A stretch of DNA of 64,000 nucleotides from assembly GCF_900163965.1 (NCBI RefSeq), contig NZ_FULE01000018.1:1-64000 (forward strand). Reading direction: 5' to 3'. Below, piece by piece: positions 27,835-36,060 of the stretch (the stretch's first letter is position 1; each line of letters starts with the position of its first letter). Position numbers and translations under genes: made by a program. The stretch is from Vibrio ruber DSM 16370 (GTDB taxonomy: Bacteria > Pseudomonadota > Gammaproteobacteria > Enterobacterales > Vibrionaceae). The notes below the pieces were generated by a model. That model was not told the DNA's origin. It saw only the letters and a program-made list of their open reading frames with translations, and did no database searches.

Positions 27835-30063
27835 TCAGGGGTGCTGATTGAACCATGTCAGGATGTTTTTTACGGCCGTTTGACCGGGAACAGCTGCCTG
27901 AGATGAAATTTTGGCAGCCTGTTTTAGCTTGGATAACGTCTCGGCAGTGGGATGTGCTCCCTGAGCGTTGGTGGATTGACCATCGACAATCAGCGTATTA
28001 TTTCGACGTATTTCTGCATTCACGACATCATTGTACGGACTGGCAGAATAGAAGCGATAAGAGCTGTTGTCGGTGAATATGCCTTGTTTCTGAGTGTCAG
28101 TGTAAGGGCTTTTTCTGATCAGGAAGTTAAAACGCTTGTTATCAATCGCAACATTGTTTTCAAGGGTCAAACGGCCCGGATTAAAATTATCGGTAAAACC
28201 ATCCATATTATTTTGATAAGCAAGATTATTCTTAATGATATGTGCGACCGGTAGACCTTCTCCGCCAAGTTTGAATCCATTTCCCCGGCTGCCGCCTCTG
28301 GCTTTGACCTGCAGTGTCTGGCCATTTTTATAAGAGATTGAATCGATAATGGTCACGACACCATTGGGACCGTCTTCGACTTTATTGAACAGATCCCAGC
28401 CATCATCGATGTTGTGATGAGAGATACAACGGATAAAGGTATTGCCATCTCCGATGCGCATCTTGGCAGCAAATCCATCGGCATTGATCCGGGAAGGATC
28501 CATATTGTTATAGCTTTGACTATCTTGCACTAGGTTATGGCTCGCCCAAAATGCGCGAGGAGATTTTGCCGGTGAGGTAATTTGAAAGCCCGTATCTGAG
28601 GCGTCATGGGTAATAATGCGATCAAATGTATTGTGGCTGCCGTGGACAATATAGCGAGCGCCCGCGACTTCAAGGTGAGAAACATGCCAGTAGTTTGCCT
28701 GATGGGTAATATCCCCGGTAAAACGAACATGATCCCCTCCGGCTTTCAGGGTTTTGAGCTGATTTTTTTGTCCACTGGCGGTCAGTGGTATGAGTAGCGC
28801 ACCATATTCACCATCTTCCAGTGTGATGGTTCCACCCGTAGGGAGGAGTCGAATCGCATTTTTGAGGGTAAGCCGACCATGACTACCAGTAGGATTGACA
28901 CGTAAATGCATTGGATCTTTGAGCGCTACACGGGTGACAGTTTGCTGATATTGCCTGGCAGAACGGTCAGCGCCTTCTGTCGGTGTAAAGTGGAGCGAAA
29001 AGAGCGTTGTTGGATTTTTTAAATGTGTTGCAGCACTGAAGAGTTGGCCTGCTGCCACTTTTTGGTCTTTGATCAGTAATTGCTTATCTTGATAGAGAGT
29101 AAAGGTGCCGGTATCACTGGCACGAGACTGAAACAGGTAATCTGCCGTAGCAGACTGATTGGGTGATGCAGGTTGTAGCACCAGTGGTTCAGGTTGAGGA
29201 TGATAGGCCGGTGCTTTGGTTAGCGTACCCGAATGGACGGTCAGATGTGCATTGCTGATGGTGACTTTGGCATTACGCGAGGCAAAGAAACCCACATATT
29301 GGTGTTTTGGATCCTGCATGGCGATGATATTGGTATTCGCGCCTTTGATGGGATGGGTCTCGCTGATATCGCCATAATGATAGGTCGCGGTATAGCCAGC
29401 ATCTGTCCGGCTGAGTGACATCTGGTAGGCGATATCATTGCCATAAGGGACGCTTTTGATGAATTCATCCCGGACGATGTGATTACCTTTGGTTCCCCAA
29501 GGCTGATAAACCCCTTCGCGGTAGGTGGCATTGACATTTATCAGCCCGTTACTTTTCTTTTTGTTGGCGCGCAATACATGCATCACCATATTGGATGCCG
29601 CAGGGAACTCTTCTGCACCGGGAGGCTGGGGATCTAAACGCGCAGAGCCAAGAATATCACGAACCATGATTCCCGCACCTTCCTGACGATTCGGGGTCGA
29701 GCCGGTTTCTGGACCAAGCTGGTTGAGTACCATGGTTGCTGATAAAGTGAAATTCGCATTGGCAGGAAGTTCCGTGTAGTAAAATGTCACGCCTTCATGT
29801 GAGTTCGCCAGTTTGCCGCCACGACTTTCTATCGTAAATGTGTTGAGAAGCGGCCCGGGCTGCACGGATTGCCCATTGAAGGTGACTGCATTGAGCCCGA
29901 TTTTTTCCGGCAAAATTGTCGATGCAAAATTTAGATCGGTTGACTGACCGAAGGTTATCGCCTGCCACGTTAAATCCTGAGGTGCGGGGAGCGAACTATA
30001 CTGTGAACAGGCAGATAAAGACAAAACCGACGTCATGAGTAGTGTCGTTCTGTTCCGTTTCAT
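27835..30063 (-). CDS. pelX: Exopolygalacturonate lyase, PL9 family (PelX-like), predicted lipoprotein
   Basis: Predicted to release unsaturated digalacturonate from polygalacturonate ends. The start at 30063 gives 742 aa (Dickeya PelX is of similar size), with SD AGAGG and the signal MKRNRTTLLMTSVLSLSAC. An upstream in-frame start would spoil this signal. The LSAC lipobox (Cys19) predicts a lipid anchor. A non-catalytic N-terminal half precedes the beta-helix. Asp529, Asp553, Asp554 and Asp557 (NADGF; NIDDGWD) have the same spacing as the calcium ligands of Pel9A, and Lys598 (GFKLGG) is the candidate base. It stands between kdgM and the symporter gene. Confidence 0.9.
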   Translation of the reverse strand: MKRNRTTLLMTSVLSLSACSQYSSLPAPQDLTWQAITFGQSTDLNFASTILPEKIGLNAVTFNGQSVQPGPLLNTFTIESRGGKLANSHEGVTFYYTELPANANFTLSATMVLNQLGPETGSTPNRQEGAGIMVRDILGSARLDPQPPGAEEFPAASNMVMHVLRANKKKSNGLINVNATYREGVYQPWGTKGNHIVRDEFIKSVPYGNDIAYQMSLSRTDAGYTATYHYGDISETHPIKGANTNIIAMQDPKHQYVGFFASRNAKVTISNAHLTVHSGTLTKAPAYHPQPEPLVLQPASPNQSATADYLFQSRASDTGTFTLYQDKQLLIKDQKVAAGQLFSAATHLKNPTTLFSLHFTPTEGADRSARQYQQTVTRVALKDPMHLRVNPTGSHGRLTLKNAIRLLPTGGTITLEDGEYGALLIPLTASGQKNQLKTLKAGGDHVRFTGDITHQANYWHVSHLEVAGARYIVHGSHNTFDRIITHDASDTGFQITSPAKSPRAFWASHNLVQDSQSYNNMDPSRINADGFAAKMRIGDGNTFIRCISHHNIDDGWDLFNKVEDGPNGVVTIIDSISYKNGQTLQVKARGGSRGNGFKLGGEGLPVAHIIKNNLAYQNNMDGFTDNFNPGRLTLENNVAIDNKRFNFLIRKSPYTDTQKQGIFTDNSSYRFYSASPYNDVVNAEIRRNNTLIVDGQSTNAQGAHPTAETLSKLKQAAKISSQAAVPGQTAVKNILTWFNQHP

Positions 30064-30214
30064 GATGGTGAACCTCTTATTGAAAAAGAAAAGGCTGAAT
30101 CCGAAGCCGTGTGACACCTTCACATGTCCCCATATGACAGCCTGATATAGAGCCCCTGAGTTATCGTCCTGAAGCTGTTGCCGTTGGTGCCATGCCTATG
30201 AAGAACGATTTAAG

Positions 30215-30328
30215 GGGCAGATATCGATAAAATGCGGAGCAGTCCCAACCGTTGGGCGTTTGTATCTATATTGTTCATATCGAATTGTTCGTATGGATAT
30301 AGCAGCGGTGCTGATTCGATATCTGCCC
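30215..30328. repeat. Exact 13-bp inverted repeat in the kdgM-PL9 gap
   Basis: GGGCAGATATCGA (30215-30227) and its exact complement TCGATATCTGCCC (30316-30328) bracket 88 bp. The spacer contains further imperfect complementarity (TATCTATAT..ATGGATATAG). It could be a large mRNA structure 3' of kdgM or the remnant of a small mobile repeat. There is no ORF inside that I would defend. Confidence 0.6.
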
Positions 30329-30355
30329 GGATGCTCCATAAGCAAAATCAGCCAC

Positions 30356-31069
30356 TTAGAAATTGTATTTCAAACCGATCCGGTAACGTGGGACGTATTG
30401 ATCTTTACCGTCTGTGCTTTTGGTCGTTTCCTGAGATGTGAGCCCGAATTCGACAAACGGACGCCAGCCATTCTCCCAGCCTTGATATTCAGCGAACAAG
30501 TTGACTAAGTTCAGGTAATTGTTATCACCGTCATAGCCACTGGAAGCGGATTGTTCGAACTTGCCTTCGAAGTCGATTCCTACGTTATACAGTTCCAGCT
30601 GATACGCGGTCACAAAGTTGACCTGACTGTAATGTGAATTCGGTGAGTCATCGGACGGCACTTTCATTCCGTAGCGGTAGCGGAGGGATGCATTCCAGCT
30701 ATCACTGATTTTATAGACGCCTTTTAAATCAAATTTATGCACGATAGCGCTTGAAGATGAGTCCAGTGCATAGGCGGGCTGCAGTTTAAAATTCTCATTG
30801 ATGGTGTAGTTGTAACCGATTTTCGTTTCGTGACCGGCACTCTTCATTTCACCAAAATTTACGCTGTCTTTTTCGTAGCCCCATTTCACTTCTTCACTGA
30901 TACCGATGCCATTATCAAACTGATGTGAAATGGATAATCGATCTCGATGACGTGCAGCTTTTTCACCGGCTTCAGGAATAAACTCATGACGGACGTTCAG
31001 TGATGTCGCATGTACAGCGCCAGTTGTAAGACCCAGAAGCAGAGCAGAGGTAATTAATTTAATTTTCAT
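30356..31069 (-). CDS. kdgM: Oligogalacturonate-specific outer-membrane porin (KdgM family)
   Basis: Lets oligogalacturonides cross the outer membrane. The 237-aa protein has a signal peptide (MKIKLITSALLLGLTTGAVHA) and then alternating beta-strand segments with many aromatic residues, ending in the Phe-terminated strand YVPRYRIGLKYNF typical of outer-membrane barrels. The N-terminal TSLNVRHEFIPEAGEKAARHRDR is characteristic of the KdgM family. It is divergent from togMNAB across a 603-bp AT-rich gap that contains a KdgR-like site. Confidence 0.93.
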   Translation of the reverse strand: MKIKLITSALLLGLTTGAVHATSLNVRHEFIPEAGEKAARHRDRLSISHQFDNGIGISEEVKWGYEKDSVNFGEMKSAGHETKIGYNYTINENFKLQPAYALDSSSSAIVHKFDLKGVYKISDSWNASLRYRYGMKVPSDDSPNSHYSQVNFVTAYQLELYNVGIDFEGKFEQSASSGYDGDNNYLNLVNLFAEYQGWENGWRPFVEFGLTSQETTKSTDGKDQYVPRYRIGLKYNF

Positions 31070-31487
31070 ATTGAAACACCGTTTTGTTATTTGTATTTTT
31101 CGGTTTTAATTTAGTGTTGTTTTAAATGTGTTTGAACCGATTAGTATGAATAACGTGATCTGTGAAGCGGTGTTTTACTATAAGTGTCTCAATAAACGTG
31201 ATCTCTCTAGTATTTGCTGATTTTTCTTCATAATTTCGTGTTTGTGGAAAGGTCAATGGATCTGGTTTTTTATTTTAATTTATTTAACTAATTGATTTAG
31301 AATTGATTTGTCTTGTGTTTTTGGTGTGGTGTACAGTGTGTTTTTGATTCGTATGAGGTTTTTATTTTGTCTGTATGAGCTTTTGTGATGGTTTTAATAC
31401 TTGATTTTTCTGGTTTTTGTTCCCGAAATGAAGCACTTTAATGTTACTGATGAGTAAGTCACTATGTTGGTTTTTGTTTTTATATAA

Positions 31488-31506
31488 AATGAAACTGTAT
31501 TTTATA
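31488..31506 (+). promoter_or_regulatory. KdgR-box-like palindrome between kdgM and togM
   Basis: AATGAAACTGTATTTTATA matches 17 of 19 positions of the remembered KdgR consensus. It is 167 bp ahead of the chosen togM start. The 603-bp gap (31070-31672) is otherwise a very T-rich plus strand without a credible gene; a half CRP-like sequence (GAGATCACAAAT) occurs at 31539-31550. Confidence 0.6.
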
Positions 31507-31672
31507 TTTTTTGTTTTTATTTTTATAAAATGGTATTCGAGATCACAAATATGAGGTTGAGTGCTGGCAGTTCAGATAGGATTCAGTTTAATAGAAATAA
31601 CCAATCCGAATGAAAGGTTCATCTGAATTGATCATTTGGCCACTGTCGAGTTTTTCAGAGGACGAGAGCAAT

Positions 31673-32557
31673 ATGTATGAAAGTCGTAAGCTGGGACTTG
31701 CTTACCTGTCGCCTTATATTATCGGGCTGTTGGTTTTTACTGCATTTCCCTTTGTATCGTCATTTCTGATGAGTTTTACCGATTACGATCTGATGACGTC
31801 ACCAGAGTACGTTGGTATTGAAAACTATCGGTATATGCTGACGGAAGATGACCTGTTTTGGAAATCCATGAGTGTCACATTCTTGTATGTGTTCTTGACC
31901 ATTCCAGTGAAGTTAGCGTTCGCCCTGTTCATCGCCTTTATCTTGAATTTCAAGTTGCGCGGTATCCGTTTTTTCAGAACGGCATATTATATTCCCTCAA
32001 TCCTTGGCAGTAGTATTGCCATTGCAGTTTTATGGCGGGCATTATTTGCCATCGATGGGGTATTAAACGGTATGTTGGCCCTCGTTGGTATTGATGCCGT
32101 GAACTGGCTTGGTGAACCATCTTTTGCGCTGTTTTCAATCACACTGTTACGTGCTTGGCAATTTGGTTCTGCCATGGTGATTTTTCTGGCTGCTTTGCAG
32201 AATGTGCCTCAATCTCAGTATGAAGCAGCATTGATTGACGGAGCCAGCAAATGGCAGATGTTTATCAAGGTCACCGTTCCTCTCATTACACCCGTTATTT
32301 TCTTTAACTTTATCATGCAAACCACACAGGCTTTTCAGGAGTTTACCGCACCTTATGTGATTACCGGTGGCGGGCCGATGAAGTCAACCTATCTGATCTC
32401 GCTCTACATCTACGAGACCGCGTTTAAGTTTTTTGATATGGGATACGGAAGTGCACTGGCATGGGCGCTGTTTATTGTTGTGGCCATATTTACATCAATC
32501 ACATTTCGTTCTTCGAAATACTGGGTGTTCTATTCCGGTGATAAGGGAGGTAAGTAG
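31673..32557 (+). CDS. togM: Oligogalacturonide ABC transporter, permease TogM
   Basis: First inner-membrane permease of the TogMNAB importer. I chose the ATG at 31673 (MYESRKLGLAYLSPY, 294 aa) because GACGAGAG lies just upstream; the longer frame from 31610 adds 21 unconserved residues without an SD. About six membrane helices are seen. The MalF/UgpA-type EAA loop reads YEAALIDGASKWQMFIKVTVPLITP, which docks on the ATPase. togN follows after two bases. Confidence 0.94.
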   Translation: MYESRKLGLAYLSPYIIGLLVFTAFPFVSSFLMSFTDYDLMTSPEYVGIENYRYMLTEDDLFWKSMSVTFLYVFLTIPVKLAFALFIAFILNFKLRGIRFFRTAYYIPSILGSSIAIAVLWRALFAIDGVLNGMLALVGIDAVNWLGEPSFALFSITLLRAWQFGSAMVIFLAALQNVPQSQYEAALIDGASKWQMFIKVTVPLITPVIFFNFIMQTTQAFQEFTAPYVITGGGPMKSTYLISLYIYETAFKFFDMGYGSALAWALFIVVAIFTSITFRSSKYWVFYSGDKGGK

Positions 32558-32559
32558 TT

Positions 32560-33471
32560 ATGGCTTCAGTCGTGAGTGTCTCTGCGGAGCAGAAAAACAG
32601 CCATCAGAGCTATGCAGCGAATGATCGCACCATTCGCCGTGAAAAAATCAATGCTGCAATTCGTTATACGATTCTGATTATTGTCGGTGTGATGATGCTC
32701 TATCCGCTGCTGTGGATGTTTTCTGCCGCAATGAAACCTAACCATGAAATCTTTTCGTCAATGAACTTGATCCCGAGTGAGTGGAGTCTGGATGGGTTTA
32801 TTAATGGGTGGAAGACCGGCACGGAATACACATTCGGCCATTATATCCTGAATACCTTTGCTTATGTTCTGCCGAAGGTTTTTGTGACCGTTGTGTCGTC
32901 CACCATTGTTGCGTACGGATTTGCCCGGTTTGATATCCCATGGAAAAAATTTTGGTTTGCCACGCTCATTGCCACGATCTTGTTACCGCAATCAGTTTTG
33001 CTGATTCCACAATATTTGATGTTTCGTGAGATGGGATTGCTTGACACGTATTTGCCGCTCTATCTGCCTTTCGCATTCGCAACACAAGGGTTCTTTGTCT
33101 TTATGCTGATCCAGTTTTTGCGCGGGGTTCCGACTGATATGGAAGAGGCGGCAATGATTGATGGATGTAATTCTTTTCAGGTGCTCTGGCATGTGGTTGT
33201 GCCGGTCATTCGCCCTGCAATCATCTCCGTGGCACTGTTCCAGTTTATGTGGTCGGTAAACGACTTTCTAGGCCCGCTTATCTACATTTCCAGCGTTGAA
33301 AAGTACCCCATTGCACTGGCATTGAAAATGTCCATTGATGTCACGGAAGGCGCAAGGTGGAACGAAATTCTGGCAATGGCTTCAATCGCTATCATTCCTT
33401 CAATTCTGGTGTTCTTTATGTCACAGAAATATTTTGTCGAAGGCGTCACCAGCAGCGGTATTAAAGGTTAA
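32560..33471 (+). CDS. togN: Oligogalacturonide ABC transporter, permease TogN
   Basis: Second permease of the importer, MalG type. The 303-aa protein has a hydrophilic N-terminus of about 35 residues and then six membrane helices. The EAA motif is MEEAAMIDGCNSFQVLWHVVVPVIRPA. The C-terminus ends KYFVEGVTSSGIKG, the MalG-like tail that contacts the ATPase. It sits between togM (2 bp) and togA (19 bp). Confidence 0.95.
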   Translation: MASVVSVSAEQKNSHQSYAANDRTIRREKINAAIRYTILIIVGVMMLYPLLWMFSAAMKPNHEIFSSMNLIPSEWSLDGFINGWKTGTEYTFGHYILNTFAYVLPKVFVTVVSSTIVAYGFARFDIPWKKFWFATLIATILLPQSVLLIPQYLMFREMGLLDTYLPLYLPFAFATQGFFVFMLIQFLRGVPTDMEEAAMIDGCNSFQVLWHVVVPVIRPAIISVALFQFMWSVNDFLGPLIYISSVEKYPIALALKMSIDVTEGARWNEILAMASIAIIPSILVFFMSQKYFVEGVTSSGIKG

Positions 33472-33490
33472 ATTCTGAGGAGTAATCACA

Positions 33491-34630
33491 ATGGCGGAAG
33501 TGAAGTTTAACAAATTAGAGAAGGTCTACTCGAACGGCTTTAAAGCAGTGCACGGAGTTGATTTAACGATTCATGACGGTGAATTCATGGTGATTGTCGG
33601 CCCTTCCGGTTGTGCCAAATCGACCACTCTGAGAATGCTTGCCGGTCTGGAAAATGTGACCGGTGGCGAAATCGTCATTGGCGGGCAAGTCGTCAATAAT
33701 CTTGCCCCGAAAGACCGGGGGATAGCGATGGTGTTTCAGAATTATGCACTGTATCCCCATATGACGGTACGAGAAAATCTGGGCTTTGGGCTCAGGCTGC
33801 AAAAATTGCCAAAGCATGAAATCGATCAGCGGGTCGAAGAAGCTGCCAACATTCTTGAGATAGAGGAGTTACTTGACCGTTTGCCAAGACAGTTGTCCGG
33901 TGGTCAGGCACAGCGTGTTGCCGTCGGGCGGGCAATTGTGAAAAAACCAGATGTTTTCTTGTTCGATGAACCGTTATCGAATCTCGATGCTAAATTGCGT
34001 GCTTCTATGCGGGTACGTATTACTGACCTGCACCGTCATCTGAAACGTGAAAATCACCCGGCAACTGCGGTTTATGTCACTCATGATCAAACAGAAGCGA
34101 TGACCATGGGAGATCGAATCTGCGTGATGAAGCAGGGTGAGATTATGCAGGTTGATACACCGGATCAGCTCTACAACAATCCCGTCAATATGTTTGTGGC
34201 CGGATTTATCGGGGCTCCGGAGATGAATATGTGCGATGTCACGCTTGCTGAGCAGGGAGATGACATGGCCGTTCTGTTAGATGAACAAATCTTACATCTT
34301 CCGGCACATAAGGCTGCCACCATCCGCCGTCATGGGTATCAAAAAACCGTGTTAGGGATTCGCCCTGACAGTATCACGCTCGCGCTGACGGAACCCGGAA
34401 TCGGGCAGCAAACGATCATCGGGGATGTGATTCGTCTGGAAAATATGGGGCATGAAGTGTATGTCCATTTCCGGACCGGACGGCATGAATTTATCGCCAG
34501 AATACCGATTGATGATGTCCGGGATAAGCTCAATATGGAATTGAGATCCGGGGTGACGTTTGTGGTGGATATGAACAAAGCACATATCTTCGACAAGGAG
34601 ACGGAAAAGAATATCTCTATACAACAATAA
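33491..34630 (+). CDS. togA: Oligogalacturonide ABC transporter, ATPase TogA
   Basis: Energises import, as a MalK/UgpC-type ATPase of 379 aa. It has Walker A GPSGCAKSTT (residues about 38-47, with Ala where Gly is commoner), Q-loop MVFQNYALYPHM, signature LSGGQAQRVAVGRA, Walker B FLFDEPLSNLD and switch His in VTHDQTEAM. A C-terminal TOBE/OB domain (about 240-370) fits the MalK class. SD GAGGAG precedes the ATG. Confidence 0.95.
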   Translation: MAEVKFNKLEKVYSNGFKAVHGVDLTIHDGEFMVIVGPSGCAKSTTLRMLAGLENVTGGEIVIGGQVVNNLAPKDRGIAMVFQNYALYPHMTVRENLGFGLRLQKLPKHEIDQRVEEAANILEIEELLDRLPRQLSGGQAQRVAVGRAIVKKPDVFLFDEPLSNLDAKLRASMRVRITDLHRHLKRENHPATAVYVTHDQTEAMTMGDRICVMKQGEIMQVDTPDQLYNNPVNMFVAGFIGAPEMNMCDVTLAEQGDDMAVLLDEQILHLPAHKAATIRRHGYQKTVLGIRPDSITLALTEPGIGQQTIIGDVIRLENMGHEVYVHFRTGRHEFIARIPIDDVRDKLNMELRSGVTFVVDMNKAHIFDKETEKNISIQQ

Positions 34631-34671
34631 ATAAACCGGAGAATAACAATCACTTATTTGGAGACTAATCC

Positions 34672-35952
34672 ATGAATAAAAAGGTACTGACTACACTGAT
34701 ATCTGCTGTCATTGCAACTGCCTCTGTGGCAGTTCAGGCTCAAACTGAACTGCGGATGTCTTGGTGGGGCGGGAATAATCGCCACCAAGCCACCTTGCAA
34801 GCGCTGGAAAAATTTCAGGAAAGATACCCTGATATAAAAGTCAAAGGTGAATATACCGGTTGGGACGGTCATTTATCTCGCCTGACCACGCAGATTGCAG
34901 GTAATACTGAGCCGGATGTCATGCAGACCAACTGGAACTGGATGCCGATTTTTTCCCGGGACGGCAAAGGGTTTTATGACATGAATGCCCAAGCGGAAAC
35001 ACTGCAGTTGTTTAATTTTCCCGGTGCGCTCGGGTTAACGACAGTTGACGGTAAACTGAACGGTCTGCCGGTCAGTATGACTTCTCGGGTGTTCTTTTAT
35101 AATCGCGATATGTGGATGAAAGCCGGTGTCGGTTATCCACAATCATGGGATGAATTGATGAAGGTCGGGCTGGTTTTCAAAGAAAAGCTCGGTGATGATT
35201 ATTATCCGTTAGTCATTGAAGCGCGTGATGTTTTTGCCATGAATCGCTCTTATTTCATTCAAAAGTATGGCAAAGATATCATCAATCACGACACCAACCT
35301 GATCAACTTCAACCAAGAGGAAATGGCTCAATTCTTTCAGCTTTATGTTGATCAGGTCAAAAATCATCTTTTCCCTTCCACAAAAGAGTTCGCTTCTTAT
35401 GGCAAAGGCAATATGTATGAGATGCGTCCGTGGATCGACGGTCGGTTTGGCGGACTTTATATGTGGGATACCGCCATTGGCAAATATGCGGCAAATTTAG
35501 CGCCTCCGATGACTTTGGAGCTAGGGCCTTATCCGATGCTTGAAGGTGCGACAGATTCCGGATTGCTGGCAAGACCTTCGATGATGTTCTCTATTGGGAG
35601 AAATACCAAGCATCCTAAAGAAGCCGCGTTGTTGGTGGACTTTTTACTCAATGATCCGGCCGGAGTCAAAGCCATGGGACTTGCCCGTGGGATACCAATC
35701 AGTCTGACCGGATTTAAAACCTTACAGGATGATGGTCAGATTGATGATAAAAGTCTGTCTTATCAAGGCTATCGTTTAGCACAGCAATTGCCAAAGCACG
35801 TCATCCCGACCCCCTACACTGATAATGCACAGTTACTGGAGTTATTTGAAGAGTCAATGCAGCAACTGGATTACGGTCAGACAGATGTTGAAGGGGCTGC
35901 TAAAAACTTCCTGCGTCGTGGTAATCGAGTACTCAAACGGATTGCTGATTAA
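34672..35952 (+). CDS. togB: Oligogalacturonide-binding periplasmic protein TogB
   Basis: Solute-binding component of the importer. The 426-aa protein has a Sec signal (MNKKVLTTLISAVIATASVAVQA) and mature start QTELRMSWWGGNNRH. It belongs to the extracellular solute-binding family 1, with RMSWWGG and the conserved PDVMQTNWNWMP segment. It is the fourth gene of togMNAB, and a GC-rich hairpin after it probably keeps its mRNA more abundant than that of pelW. Confidence 0.94.
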   Translation: MNKKVLTTLISAVIATASVAVQAQTELRMSWWGGNNRHQATLQALEKFQERYPDIKVKGEYTGWDGHLSRLTTQIAGNTEPDVMQTNWNWMPIFSRDGKGFYDMNAQAETLQLFNFPGALGLTTVDGKLNGLPVSMTSRVFFYNRDMWMKAGVGYPQSWDELMKVGLVFKEKLGDDYYPLVIEARDVFAMNRSYFIQKYGKDIINHDTNLINFNQEEMAQFFQLYVDQVKNHLFPSTKEFASYGKGNMYEMRPWIDGRFGGLYMWDTAIGKYAANLAPPMTLELGPYPMLEGATDSGLLARPSMMFSIGRNTKHPKEAALLVDFLLNDPAGVKAMGLARGIPISLTGFKTLQDDGQIDDKSLSYQGYRLAQQLPKHVIPTPYTDNAQLLELFEESMQQLDYGQTDVEGAAKNFLRRGNRVLKRIAD

Positions 35953-36016
35953 ACCCATCGTTCTGTTTACCTTGATTGGTTACCGAGATTTTTACTTTGT
36001 CTGGTCATTCGATAAA

Positions 36017-36034
36017 AGCCCCGGAGACGGGGCT
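36017..36034 (+). terminator. Attenuating hairpin between togB and pelW
   Basis: AGCCCC-ggagac-GGGGCT is followed by GTATCTATTT. A six-bp stem with a weak T-run suggests partial termination or mRNA protection, 65 bp after togB and 27 bp before pelW. Confidence 0.5.
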
Positions 36035-36060
36035 GTATCTATTTGAATTGGAGTGGTTGC

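Noticed and set aside
30232..30508. Two overlapping plus-strand open frames between the PL9 gene and kdgM
   Set aside because: They span the inverted repeat and the antisense of kdgM, without SD or motifs.
31150..31215. Two CGTGATCT sequences between kdgM and togM as CRP sites
   Set aside because: Only left half-sites are present; no matching right halves at the proper spacing.
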